Shown: positions 57,418 to 64,000 of the stretch, in pieces
Numbering within the stretch: position 1 is the stretch's first letter
How the letters are laid out: every line of letters starts with the position of its first letter
Origin: VBCG01 sp044226535
GTDB taxonomy: Bacteria; Pseudomonadota; Gammaproteobacteria; Burkholderiales; Casimicrobiaceae
DNA length: 64,000 nucleotides
Direction of reading: 5' to 3'
NCBI GenBank assembly: GCA_044226535.1
Contig: JBGAGT010000001.1
Coordinates: 62,001-126,000, forward strand
Program-made: the position numbers and the translations under genes
Notes under the pieces: generated by a model
Databases searched by the model: none
The model's input: only the letters and a program-made list of their open reading frames with translations
What the model was told of the DNA's origin: nothing

Positions 57418-57808
57418 CCGAGCCGCGCTGCCGCCTTGTCGCCTTTCGCTTGGGCGGCCTGGATCCCCTTATGGACGCCACAGCGAATTCACCGAGCACC
57501 GCCGGTGGTGTGTCGAACACACGCTGCATGGCTTCCGCCACGCCCGGAGCCTGCATCGCCTCGAACTGGCGATCGAATTCCGCCGAGAGTTCGGCCAGCG
57601 CACGTTCACCCGCCTGCGTCAGCGATCGATAGGCCTCGATCGAGATCAGCACGGCGGCAGCCTTGTTCTGCCGCGTGATGGTGACGGGCCCGGTACGGAG
57701 TGCCGTATCGAGCAGCTCGCCGAAACGGTGCTTCGCCTCGCTGGCCGTGAACTGCCGGGGGTCGGCCTGCGGCTCTGCCTTTCGGCGTACGCGCACGGGA
57801 TCGGACAT
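57410..57808 (-). CDS. Phd/YefM-like antitoxin upstream of the zeta-like kinase
   Basis: 132 residues from ATG 57808, which has GGAAGGTGG just upstream; GTG 57817 would add three residues. The N-terminal half is like the Phd/YefM DNA-binding dimer (FTASEAKHRFGELLDTALRTGPVTITRQNKAAAVLISIEAY). The C-terminal half (residues 60-132) is long and ends in a basic tail (PPKRKATRRQRGSDG) and would neutralise the toxin. It has its own promoter at 57843-57872 and presumably represses it. Confidence 0.78.
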   Translation of the reverse strand: MSDPVRVRRKAEPQADPRQFTASEAKHRFGELLDTALRTGPVTITRQNKAAAVLISIEAYRSLTQAGERALAELSAEFDRQFEAMQAPGVAEAMQRVFDTPPAVLGEFAVASIRGSRPPKRKATRRQRGSDG

Positions 57809-57842
57809 GGAAACCACCTTCCAGACGCTGCTGGTGAGGTTT

Positions 57843-57872
57843 AGTTTAGCCTATTTTGTCCATTTTGGTCAA
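57843..57872 (-). promoter_or_regulatory. promoter of the antitoxin-kinase pair
   Basis: Minus strand: -35 TTGACC (57872-57867), 18-base spacer, -10 TAAACT (57848-57843). The -35 overlaps the stop codon of the RES gene. The AT-rich spacer has a short direct repeat (GACCAAAAT and GGACAAAAT) that could bind the Phd-like protein. Confidence 0.6.
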
Positions 57873-58375
57873 TGTCTGGGATTCAACCTCGTATCGATCG
57901 CCACACGGACCTGCGTCGAAAGCGCATAGCGTCCTGGAACCTTGTCGGGCCTGAAGATCACGTTCCAGCTCAGTCGCGACACCACACTCGGCAGCGCCAC
58001 GAAGGCGTTGCCGTCCAACAAGGTCGTGGCCCATTCCTGCTGCCCGGCACTGGGGATACCCGGGTGCAACCACGCTGGGTTCGGCACGTCGCCGGGCCAC
58101 ACGATCTTCACGTCGGATGGCTCGTGAATGGCGAAGCCGGTCAGCACGAAGGGCTGCGTGTCCAGCACGCGAAAGCCGCGATGCACGGCGGCTTCGAGCA
58201 ACGTCGTCGCGGGATCGAAGCTCGCGTAGACCACGCGCAGGCCCTTGGGATTCCAGCGGCCGCCATACCGTTCGGCGCCGATGCCGCTGTCCCAATGCCG
58301 GGCGTGTAATGCACCGTCGAGGCGCCAGGCCGTGACGACTGCGCCGCTCGCCAAGGGACCCCGTAGTGGCGTCAC
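57869..58375 (-). CDS. RES-domain toxin (NAD+-degrading)
   Basis: 168 residues from GTG 58375. The RES fold is clear: Arg 18 (AWRLD), YGGRWNPKG, ASFDP (Ser 52) and the catalytic Glu 61 (LLEAAVH). RES toxins break down NAD+, stopping growth. The start lies 7 bases after the antitoxin stop, in the usual order antitoxin-toxin. Its own stop overlaps the promoter of the next module, so the modules are packed end to end. Confidence 0.9.
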   Translation of the reverse strand: MTPLRGPLASGAVVTAWRLDGALHARHWDSGIGAERYGGRWNPKGLRVVYASFDPATTLLEAAVHRGFRVLDTQPFVLTGFAIHEPSDVKIVWPGDVPNPAWLHPGIPSAGQQEWATTLLDGNAFVALPSVVSRLSWNVIFRPDKVPGRYALSTQVRVAIDTRLNPRH

Positions 58376-58382
58376 GCGGGGC

Positions 58383-58892
58383 TCAGGTATAGACGCCGTG
58401 CTCGAGACGGCCCAGAAAGTCGCTCACCAGCTCGGCGCCTTGCACCGTCTGCAGGAGATCGATGGGGCGCCATCCGTCGAGCCCGGTCGCGGAGGTCGAC
58501 AGCCAGCGTTCGGCCTCGTCCCTGCCGTCGAAAACGAGCATCGCCTTGGCCAAGGTCTCGGCGAGCAGCCACGCCTTGCTCGCGAGGTCGACCGGCATGG
58601 CCTTGGCCGGCGTATCGGCGTGACGGGCGAGCGTGCGCGAGCTGACGCCGAGCACCCTGGCGATTTCGCCCACATCGATCTCATGTGCCCGATCCACTAG
58701 GTAGAGCAGCGCCTCGAAAGGCACGCCGGCCAGGATGACCGCGTGAAGCTCGACCCTGCTGGCAGGCTTGCGTCGCGAGAAGCGCGACCCACCTAGGAGG
58801 TCGCGCGAGAGGGCATAGAAATCGGTTCCTCGCCCGGCGGATGCGCAAGCGAGGTCCGGAGTCGATTTCATCGACGACGTGCGAGACGACAT
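58383..58892 (-). CDS. Xre/MbcA/ParS-type antitoxin for the RES toxin
   Basis: 169 residues from ATG 58892. A helix-turn-helix lies near the centre (VGEIARVLGVSSRTLARH), followed by the toxin-binding DUF2384-like C-terminus: AERWLSTSATGLDGWRPIDLL, ending LGRLEHGVYT. It would cover the RES active site and repress the operon. ATG 58910 and 58922 are in frame but lie in the operator repeats. No Shine-Dalgarno sequence precedes ATG 58892. Confidence 0.88.
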   Translation of the reverse strand: MSSRTSSMKSTPDLACASAGRGTDFYALSRDLLGGSRFSRRKPASRVELHAVILAGVPFEALLYLVDRAHEIDVGEIARVLGVSSRTLARHADTPAKAMPVDLASKAWLLAETLAKAMLVFDGRDEAERWLSTSATGLDGWRPIDLLQTVQGAELVSDFLGRLEHGVYT

Positions 58893-58893
58893 G

Positions 58894-58927
58894 ATTGCCA
58901 ATTGTCGCATGATAATTGCCATTTGTC
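58894..58927 (-). promoter_or_regulatory. operator direct repeats of the RES-Xre operon
   Basis: Minus strand carries two copies of GACAA-T-GGCAAT (GACAAATGGCAAT at 58927-58915 and GACAATTGGCAAT at 58906-58894), 21 bases apart, i.e. two helix turns. TTGGAC (58930-58925) and GACAAT (58906-58901) can serve as -35 and -10 with 18-base spacing. The start of transcription would be close to ATG 58892. Confidence 0.6.
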
Positions 58928-59023
58928 CAAGGTGCACGCCCAAGGCAGGCGGCACCTCGGCCGTGACAGTCCAGAATGCTCCTCTCCGGACCGCGCGATC
59001 GATCCACCGAAAGGCCTATTCCG

Positions 59024-60283
59024 ATGCGCAAGCTATTCCTGCTGGCCTGCCTCTTCCTGCCCGCACACGCTCACGCCGCCGGCCCGCCCGACGCCGCCCT
59101 CCTCGCCGCCGCGCGCGCCGCGCAACCCGCCGTCGTCGAGTCGCTGAAGGCGATGACCGCGATCGAATCGGGCAGCGCCGACGCCGCGGGCCTCGAGAAG
59201 ATGGCGGCCTGGACCGCCGAGCGCCTCGCCGCACTGGGCGGCACCGTCGAGCGCCTGTCGCGCAGCGACGGCGGCCCCGGCGTGCTGGTGAAGGGCAGCT
59301 TCCAGGGCGACGGCAAGCTGCGCGTGATGCTGATCGCGCACATGGACACGGTGTACGCGAGCGGCATCCTCGCCGGGCAGCCCATCCGCGAGGACGGCAA
59401 CCGCCTGTACGGGCCCGGCATCGCCGACGACAAGAGCGGCATCGCGGTGATCCTGCACGCCCTCGGCATCCTGCGCGCGCAGGGCTGGCGCGACTTCGCG
59501 CAGATCACCGTGCTGTTCAATCCCGACGAGGAGGTCGGCTCGCCCGGCTCGGGCGAGACCATCGCCACGCTCGCCGACCAGCACGACGTGGTGCTGTCCT
59601 TCGAGCCCAACGGCGCCAAGTCGGTGGCGAAGGCCGAGTCGCTGCTGCTGGCGGCCAGCGGCACGGCCTTCGCCTACCTCGACGTCGAGGGGCGCGCCGC
59701 GCACGCGGGCGCGGCACCGCTCAGCGGCCGCAACGCGCTGATGGAGCTCGCGTACCAGCTCGTCGAGACGCGCGACGTCGCCTCGCGCGTGCAGGGCGCG
59801 CAGCTCAACTGGACGCTCGCACGTGCGGGCGAGGCCCGCAACCAGATTCCCGACAAGGCCAGCGCCACGGGCGATGTTCGCATCACCGAGCCCGACGCGG
59901 CCGATCGGCTGCAGAAGGCGTTGCAGGCCAAGGTCGACGAGAGGCAGCTCGTCCCCGGCACGCGCACCACGGTGACGGTGAAGGAAGGCCGCCCGATGTA
60001 CGTGGCCAACCTCGCGGCGCGGCGCTGGGCCGAGCGCGCCCAGGCGATCTACGCGGAGCTCGACGGGCGGGAGCTCAAGCTCATCGGCGGGACGGGCGGC
60101 GGCACCGACGCCGGGTTCGCCTCGCGGTCGGGGAAGGTGATGGTGCTCGAAGCGTTCGGGCTCGCGGGCGCGGGGTACCACGCGCGCGACGAGTATGTCG
60201 AGATCGACTCGATCGTGCCGCGGCTTTATCTCGTGACGAGGATGCTGCAGGAGCTTGGGCGCGAGGGCGCCAGGCCCCGGTAA
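59024..60283 (+). CDS. exported M20-family metallopeptidase (glutamate-carboxypeptidase-like)
   Basis: 419 residues with a signal peptide ending at AHAHAAGPP. Zinc ligands and the catalytic acids are in AHMDTVYAS, GPGIADDKSGIA, FNPDEEVGSPGS and SFEPNG, and the dimerisation-domain histidine is in GRAAHAGAAP. GGTGGGTDAGF is the last conserved loop. The family hydrolyses C-terminal glutamate, including from folates, or other N-acyl amino acids. GAAAGG stands 9 bases before ATG 59024. It is located between TA modules without clear co-regulation. Confidence 0.92.
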   Translation: MRKLFLLACLFLPAHAHAAGPPDAALLAAARAAQPAVVESLKAMTAIESGSADAAGLEKMAAWTAERLAALGGTVERLSRSDGGPGVLVKGSFQGDGKLRVMLIAHMDTVYASGILAGQPIREDGNRLYGPGIADDKSGIAVILHALGILRAQGWRDFAQITVLFNPDEEVGSPGSGETIATLADQHDVVLSFEPNGAKSVAKAESLLLAASGTAFAYLDVEGRAAHAGAAPLSGRNALMELAYQLVETRDVASRVQGAQLNWTLARAGEARNQIPDKASATGDVRITEPDAADRLQKALQAKVDERQLVPGTRTTVTVKEGRPMYVANLAARRWAERAQAIYAELDGRELKLIGGTGGGTDAGFASRSGKVMVLEAFGLAGAGYHARDEYVEIDSIVPRLYLVTRMLQELGREGARPR

Positions 60284-60405
60284 CCGGGGCGGACGGGACG
60301 GCGCAATAGCGTCCGCCGGGCGGCCCATGGCGACGATGCGAGAATGTCGGCCTTGATCCAGCGCACCCCTTTCGAGCGCACCCCTCCGCCAGGCCCCCGT
60401 CCTCC

Positions 60406-61980
60406 ATGCCCGAACCGTCCCGCAGCATTCCGCACGACCGCCTCGCCGGCATCCGCCGCGGCATCGAGAAGGAGAGCCTTCGCGCCACCACCGAGGGCCG
60501 CCTGGCGATGACGCCCCACCCCGCGGGGCTGGGCTCGGCGCTCACGCATCCGCACATCACGACGGACTTCAGCGAATCGCAGCTCGAGCTCATCACCGGC
60601 GTGCACGCCGGCATCGACGACTGCCTCGGCGAGCTCGAAGAGCTGCACCGCTACGTCCAACGCGAGATCGGCGACGAGATGATGTGGGTGGGCAGCATGC
60701 CCTGCGAGCTGCCGCCCGACGAGACCATCCCCATCGGACGCTACGGCAGCTCCAACGTCGGCCACGCCAAGAGCGTGTACCGGATGGGGCTCGGCCACCG
60801 CTATGGCCGGCGCATGCAGACCATCTCGGGCATCCACTACAACTGGTCGATGCCCGGCATCGACAACGACGGGTACTTCGCGCTGATCCGCAACTTCCGC
60901 CGCCACGCGTTCCTGCTGCTCTACCTGTTCGGCGCTTCGCCCGCGCTGTGCTCGAGCTTCGTCGCGCGGCGCGAGCACCGGCTGCAGCCGCTGGCCGCCG
61001 ACACCATGCACCTGCCGCACGCGACCTCGCTGCGCATGGGCCGCCTGGGCTACAAGAGCGACGCCCAAGCCTCGCTGGCGGTCAGCTACAACTGCCTGGA
61101 AAGCTACGGCGCCTCGCTGCAGGACGCGTTGACGCGCAGCTACCCGCCCTACGAGGCGCTCGGCATCCGCAACCCGGGGGGCGAGTACAACCAGCTCGCC
61201 ACCAGCCTGCTGCAGATCGAAAACGAGTTCTACGGCGTGATCCGGCCGAAGCGCGTGATCATGCCGGGCGAGCGGCCGCTGCACGCCTTGCGCGAGCGCG
61301 GCGTGGAATACATCGAGGTGCGGCTGATGGACCTCGATCCCTTCGAGCTCATTGGCATCGGTGCGGGAACGATCGCCTTCCTGGACGTGTTCCTGCTGCA
61401 TTGCCTCGTCACCGAAAGTCCGCGCGACACGCCGGAGGAGATCGCGGCGCTCGGCCGCAACCAGGTGCTGGCCGCGGAACGGGGCCGCGAGCCCGGCTTG
61501 CTGCTCGAGCGCGAAGGCGCCCCGGTACCGTTGGTCGAGTGGGGCGAGCGGCTGCTCGAGGAGTGCGTGCCGCTTGCCGGCGCGCTCGACGCCGCGCATG
61601 GCGGGAACCTCCATACCGACGCCGTGACGCGCGCGATGGTGTCGTTGCGCGAGCCGGACAGCACGCCTTCGGCGCGCGTGCTGCGTGCCGTGCGCGAGTC
61701 GCACGATGGGTCGTACCTCGCTTTCGTCAGGGACTGCTCGCTGCGGACACGCGAATCGCTCAAGCGAAATCGCCTGCCGCATGCGCGCAAGCGCCATTAC
61801 GACGCGATGGCGCGCGAATCGGTCGAGGAGCAGAAGGCGGTGGAGGCCGGCGATACGCTGCCGTTCGAGCAGTACAGGGTGCAGTACCTGGCGCCCGAGC
61901 GGCTGATGGTGGGGCACAAAGCGAGATCGCCCGCGGGCGAAGACGCGATCGCTGCAGCGGGAGCTGCTGCCTCCGGATGA
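60406..61980 (+). CDS. gshA: glutamate-cysteine ligase
   Basis: 524 residues, the first step of glutathione synthesis. The start GIRRGIEKESLRATTEGRLA contains the nucleotide-binding glutamates; ITTDFSESQLELITG and SGIHYNWSMP are family motifs of the E. coli-type enzyme. GVEYIEVRLMDLDPFE is the metal-binding strand. gshB is not nearby. Stop codon TGA 61978-61980 is one base from the stop of the convergent yhaV gene. Confidence 0.97.
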   Translation: MPEPSRSIPHDRLAGIRRGIEKESLRATTEGRLAMTPHPAGLGSALTHPHITTDFSESQLELITGVHAGIDDCLGELEELHRYVQREIGDEMMWVGSMPCELPPDETIPIGRYGSSNVGHAKSVYRMGLGHRYGRRMQTISGIHYNWSMPGIDNDGYFALIRNFRRHAFLLLYLFGASPALCSSFVARREHRLQPLAADTMHLPHATSLRMGRLGYKSDAQASLAVSYNCLESYGASLQDALTRSYPPYEALGIRNPGGEYNQLATSLLQIENEFYGVIRPKRVIMPGERPLHALRERGVEYIEVRLMDLDPFELIGIGAGTIAFLDVFLLHCLVTESPRDTPEEIAALGRNQVLAAERGREPGLLLEREGAPVPLVEWGERLLEECVPLAGALDAAHGGNLHTDAVTRAMVSLREPDSTPSARVLRAVRESHDGSYLAFVRDCSLRTRESLKRNRLPHARKRHYDAMARESVEEQKAVEAGDTLPFEQYRVQYLAPERLMVGHKARSPAGEDAIAAAGAAASG

Positions 61981-61981
61981 T

Positions 61982-62431
61982 CTAGAGAAGATCCTGCTTG
62001 CTTGCCATTACCAACGCGTCCCAGTCGTCCGGCGGGTTTCCTCGCCGCAGCATCTTCCCGAACACCGCATATGGGTCGGATTTGCCGCCCGACGCTCGCA
62101 GGGTCTGCTCGTCGTTGACCCAGGCGTACACGATGACCTTCGCCTTCGAGTCGTAGCGGAAGAACAGCCGGAACCGTCTTCCGATCCTGGCCCGCCGCCA
62201 GTGGCGGTGCGCCGGTCCCAAGGTATTGCCTTGGCGATATTCGTCACGTGCCGGATCACCCGGCACCCCATCCAGCATCGTCTGGCTCAACGCCCGGAAG
62301 AGCTTGACGTTGGCGTTGGACGCGAAGCCCTGCGGATCGCTCTGCTCGGCGCGCTGCGCGGCCGCGTGCAACCTCCGTAGCTGCCCGATCACGCCGTCAT
62401 GGAAGAGCAGCGTCCAGCCATGCCTTTGCAT
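61982..62431 (-). CDS. yhaV: YhaV-type toxin (RelE-like ribonuclease)
   Basis: 149 residues. The family hallmarks are HGWTLLFHDGVIGQL at the N-terminus, EYRQGNTLGPAHRHWRRAR and RLFFRYDSKAKVIVYAWVNDE, then GNPPDDWDALV at the end. YhaV cleaves mRNA and rRNA and is controlled by PrlF. Its ATG overlaps the prlF stop (ATGA), so the pair is one transcript. It ends one base from the gshA stop. Confidence 0.95.
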   Translation of the reverse strand: MQRHGWTLLFHDGVIGQLRRLHAAAQRAEQSDPQGFASNANVKLFRALSQTMLDGVPGDPARDEYRQGNTLGPAHRHWRRARIGRRFRLFFRYDSKAKVIVYAWVNDEQTLRASGGKSDPYAVFGKMLRRGNPPDDWDALVMASKQDLL

Positions 62432-62745
62432 CAGAGCGCCACGTCGCCTTCGATCTCTTCGAGGCTTACGCCATGGCCCGCATGCTCCAGCATGGCACGC
62501 GCCAGATCATCGGGCAGCCCGCGAACATTCCGGCCAGCCTCGATATCGCGGGCCAGCAAGCCCAGAAACGCGCCGATGGCGGGATCCTCATGCTCGGCAT
62601 CGACACGGGTCACCACGACTTCGCCATCGCGCAGATCGAACGCGACCTTACCGCCGACATCGACGCCGAGCGCTTGTCGGATGGGCTTGGGCAGCGTGAT
62701 CTGGCCTTTCGAGGTCAGCGTGGCAACTTCGTGAACGTCAGGCAT
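62431..62745 (-). CDS. prlF: PrlF (SohA) antitoxin, AbrB-type
   Basis: 104 residues from ATG 62745, with GGAGAATTC just upstream. The swapped-hairpin AbrB DNA-binding motif is ATLTSKGQITLPKPIRQALGV. The C-terminal part (DPAIGAFLGLLARDIEAG) contacts YhaV. It represses its own promoter, which carries an 18-base palindrome at 62773-62790. The frame is open further upstream (to 62841), but those codons are the promoter. Confidence 0.94.
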   Translation of the reverse strand: MPDVHEVATLTSKGQITLPKPIRQALGVDVGGKVAFDLRDGEVVVTRVDAEHEDPAIGAFLGLLARDIEAGRNVRGLPDDLARAMLEHAGHGVSLEEIEGDVAL

Positions 62746-62769
62746 AGGAATTCTCCAAGCAACGCTCGT

Positions 62770-62798
62770 ATCGTAAGGAAATTTCCTTACTTTATCAA
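62770..62798 (-). promoter_or_regulatory. prlF-yhaV promoter with 18-bp palindromic operator
   Basis: Minus strand: -35 TTGATA (62798-62793), 17-base spacer, -10 TACGAT (62775-62770). The perfect palindrome GTAAGGAAATTTCCTTAC (62773-62790) fills the spacer and the edge of the -10. This is where a PrlF-YhaV complex would be expected to sit. Confidence 0.75.
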
Positions 62799-62843
62799 GC
62801 GACACGCATGGCGGCCCTACAACCCGTTTACATAAACGCAAGT

Positions 62844-62902
62844 ATGGTTTCTATTATCTTGGAATCCACCATATAACGTAAAACATGATTTCTATTACAT
62901 CT
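62844..62902 (+). promoter_or_regulatory. direct repeats upstream of and across the HipB-like start
   Basis: ATGGTTTCTATTATCT (62844-62859) and ATGATTTCTATTACATCT (62885-62902) are near copies 41 bases apart; the second contains the start codon. The stretch is much more AT-rich than the surrounding genome. It may be an autorepression site. The first copy also opens a 10-codon frame ending in TAA, probably meaningless. Confidence 0.5.
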
Positions 62903-63190
62903 GCCAAACGCGAGGTGACCCAACTCGGCGAACGGCTCCGCGTCGCCCGACTCGCGCGCGATGAGTCGATGGCGACTTTCGCAGAACGTATCGGCGTTTC
63001 CGTCCCCACGCTGCGTGCGATGGAACGGGGCTCGGTCACGGTGGCGATCAAGCACTGGGCCCATGCCCTCTGGGCTCTGGATCGACTGCCCGATCTCGCG
63101 GCGGTACTGAAACCGCAAGAGTCCGTGCTCGATCTCGCGCGGAAGGCCCAAGTTCCGCGCCGACGGCGCGCCAGCCGGAGACCCGCGTGA
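62885..63190 (+). CDS. HipB-like helix-turn-helix regulator (antitoxin-type)
   Basis: 101 residues, Xre family. The helix-turn-helix is LGERLRVARLARDESMATFAERIGVSVPTLRAMERG (14-50). The remainder (WALDRLPDLAAVLKP then LDLARKAQVPRRRRASRRP) is the typical tail of regulators that precede hipA. No hipA gene follows; instead the sequence runs directly into a Fic remnant, in another frame. Probably still expressed, possibly controlling itself through the direct repeats at its start. Confidence 0.85.
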   Translation: MISITSAKREVTQLGERLRVARLARDESMATFAERIGVSVPTLRAMERGSVTVAIKHWAHALWALDRLPDLAAVLKPQESVLDLARKAQVPRRRRASRRPA

Positions 63191-63191
63191 T

Positions 63192-64000
63192 CCTATTCCC
63201 GTCGACATCGAGCGGGCCCTGAAGAACGACTACAGCGACGACCCGAAGAAGCGGGACCTGCAGCTCGAAGCCAGAGCACATATCGCGGTCCAGCAATGGA
63301 TCGACGGTGGCGGGCTGCAAGGCAGAACCGTTACCATGGAGGGCATCCGCGAAGTCCATCGGCGCTTCTGCGAACTCCTTCCCGACGAGCTCCTGTGGGT
63401 CGACGATCCTGCGACGAAGAGACGCATCTTGGTGATCCCCGGGGAGCTGCGCGACATCGATGTCAAGGTCGGTGCGCACGTCGCGATCAGGCCGCCCGCC
63501 GTACCACGGTTCATGCAACGATTCGAGCAGGTCTACGGAGCACTCGGCAAGACGGAACGAATCCTCTCGGCGGCGGCCGCCCATCACCGGCTCGTCTGGA
63601 TTCATCCGTTTGCCGATGGCAACGGGCGCGTCGCCCGGCTGATGTCGCACGCGACGTTTCTGGAAGCGCTCGATACCGGCGCCGTCTGGTCGATCGCGCG
63701 CGGCCTCGCCCGACGTGTCGCGGTCTACAAGGCTCACCTCGCCGCCTGCGACCTGCCCCGGCGCAACGACCTCGACGGCAAGGGCCACTCGAGCGAAGAA
63801 AATCTCGCGGAATTCACGCGCTACTTTCTCACGACCTCCATCGATCAGGTCTCCTGTATGGGGGCCCTCATGCAGCCACGCGCGCTTCGCACGCGCATCC
63901 TGATGTAGTCGGAAGAACAAGTGCGCATGGGCAGGCTGCCGCCGAAATCCGGTGCCATCCTCGAAGCCCTGCTGTACCGCGGCGAAATCCCACGTGGCGA
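63192..64000 (+). pseudogene. Fic-family gene, broken: N-terminus missing, in-frame TAG, runs off the window
   Basis: Fic homology begins at PIPVDIERALKNDY (from 63192) without any start codon; the first ATG in frame is 63336 (MEGIREVH). The AMP-transferase motif HPFADGNGRVAR is complete, at about 63602-63637. At 63906-63908 a TAG interrupts the frame, and the expected Fic sequence continues after it (SEEQVRMGRLPPKSGAILEAL) to the end of the window. A 190-residue protein could still be made from 63336 to the TAG. The N-terminal inhibitory helix usual in this class is absent. It abuts the HipB-like gene, so a deletion seems to have joined two modules. Confidence 0.75.

Noticed and set aside
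62746..62841. Upstream extension of PrlF to 62841
   Set aside because: It would translate through the promoter and 18-bp palindrome. ATG 62745 has a good ribosome binding site and fits the family start.
62844..62876. Ten-codon frame ATG…TAA before the HipB-like gene as a leader peptide
   Set aside because: It is explained by the direct repeat copying the gene's first bases; there is no ribosome binding site or attenuator hairpin.

Overview
The window is very GC-rich, gene-dense bacterial chromosome. Gene content and order point to a betaproteobacterium, probably Burkholderiales or a close relative: grpE-dnaK-dnaJ with hemH and hrcA beside nadK-recN, prfB and lysS together, class II chaperone-type heat-shock promoters, a two-gene ChrA, Rv2179c-like exonuclease and DUF5648 proteins. 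No plasmid or phage backbone genes are visible. The species cannot be named from this sequence.

Layout. 1-6.7 kb: the end of a solute-binding protein, then a two-domain permease, an ATPase, a small secreted protein, a DeoC aldolase, a class-III PLP enzyme that resembles the hydroxy-aminoethylphosphonate ammonia-lyase PbfA, and a D-2-hydroxyacid dehydrogenase. Most are coupled by start/stop overlaps. 6.7-12.6 kb: a LysR regulator divergent from a cupin-like enzyme gene and a methanethiol S-methyltransferase (mddA), then a MocA-like nucleotidyltransferase, an orphan amino-acid-type binding protein and a split chromate transporter. 12.6-24.2 kb: a flavoprotein, the dnaJ-dnaK-grpE heat-shock group with an excellent sigma-32 promoter, an esterase-like hydrolase, hemH, hrcA, nadK and recN. 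24.2-31.8 kb: a non-coding inverted-repeat element, pbpG, an Atm1-type ABC exporter, an S9 peptidase, clsB and its YbhP-like partner.

32-41 kb: tRNA-His, tRNA-Arg and tRNA-Pro, a catabolic-looking pair (TIM-barrel isomerase and flavoprotein), a DEDD exonuclease, a TDT transporter, and two paralogous secreted propeller/DUF5648 proteins around an FMN reductase. 41-44 kb: a copper operon, copA-copZ-csoR, whose promoter carries a CsoR-type operator and seems to start translation without a leader. 44-47.6 kb: an Mpo1-like protein, lysS, a HAD phosphatase and prfB with its programmed frameshift. 47.8-56.7 kb: a molybdenum hydroxylase (two subunits), another orphan binding protein, nudC, a TPR protein, two cyclophilins, lpxH and a TerC-type membrane protein.

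56.7-64 kb is an accessory stretch with four toxin-antitoxin-like modules interleaved with an M20 peptidase gene and gshA: zeta-like kinase with Phd-like antitoxin, RES with Xre/MbcA-type antitoxin, YhaV-PrlF, and a HipB-like regulator abutting a broken Fic gene. Three of these have recognisable operator-like repeats in their promoters. A family of short palindromic repeats (core CCCCGC-TTCG-GCGGGG plus GATGAC) is scattered through intergenic gaps, forming a perfect 44-bp palindrome, tandem arrays and the ends of a 389-bp element. The most original leads are that element, the zeta-Phd pairing, the leaderless copper promoter and the phosphonate-like cluster. I saw nothing that is certainly a new defence or biosynthetic system.
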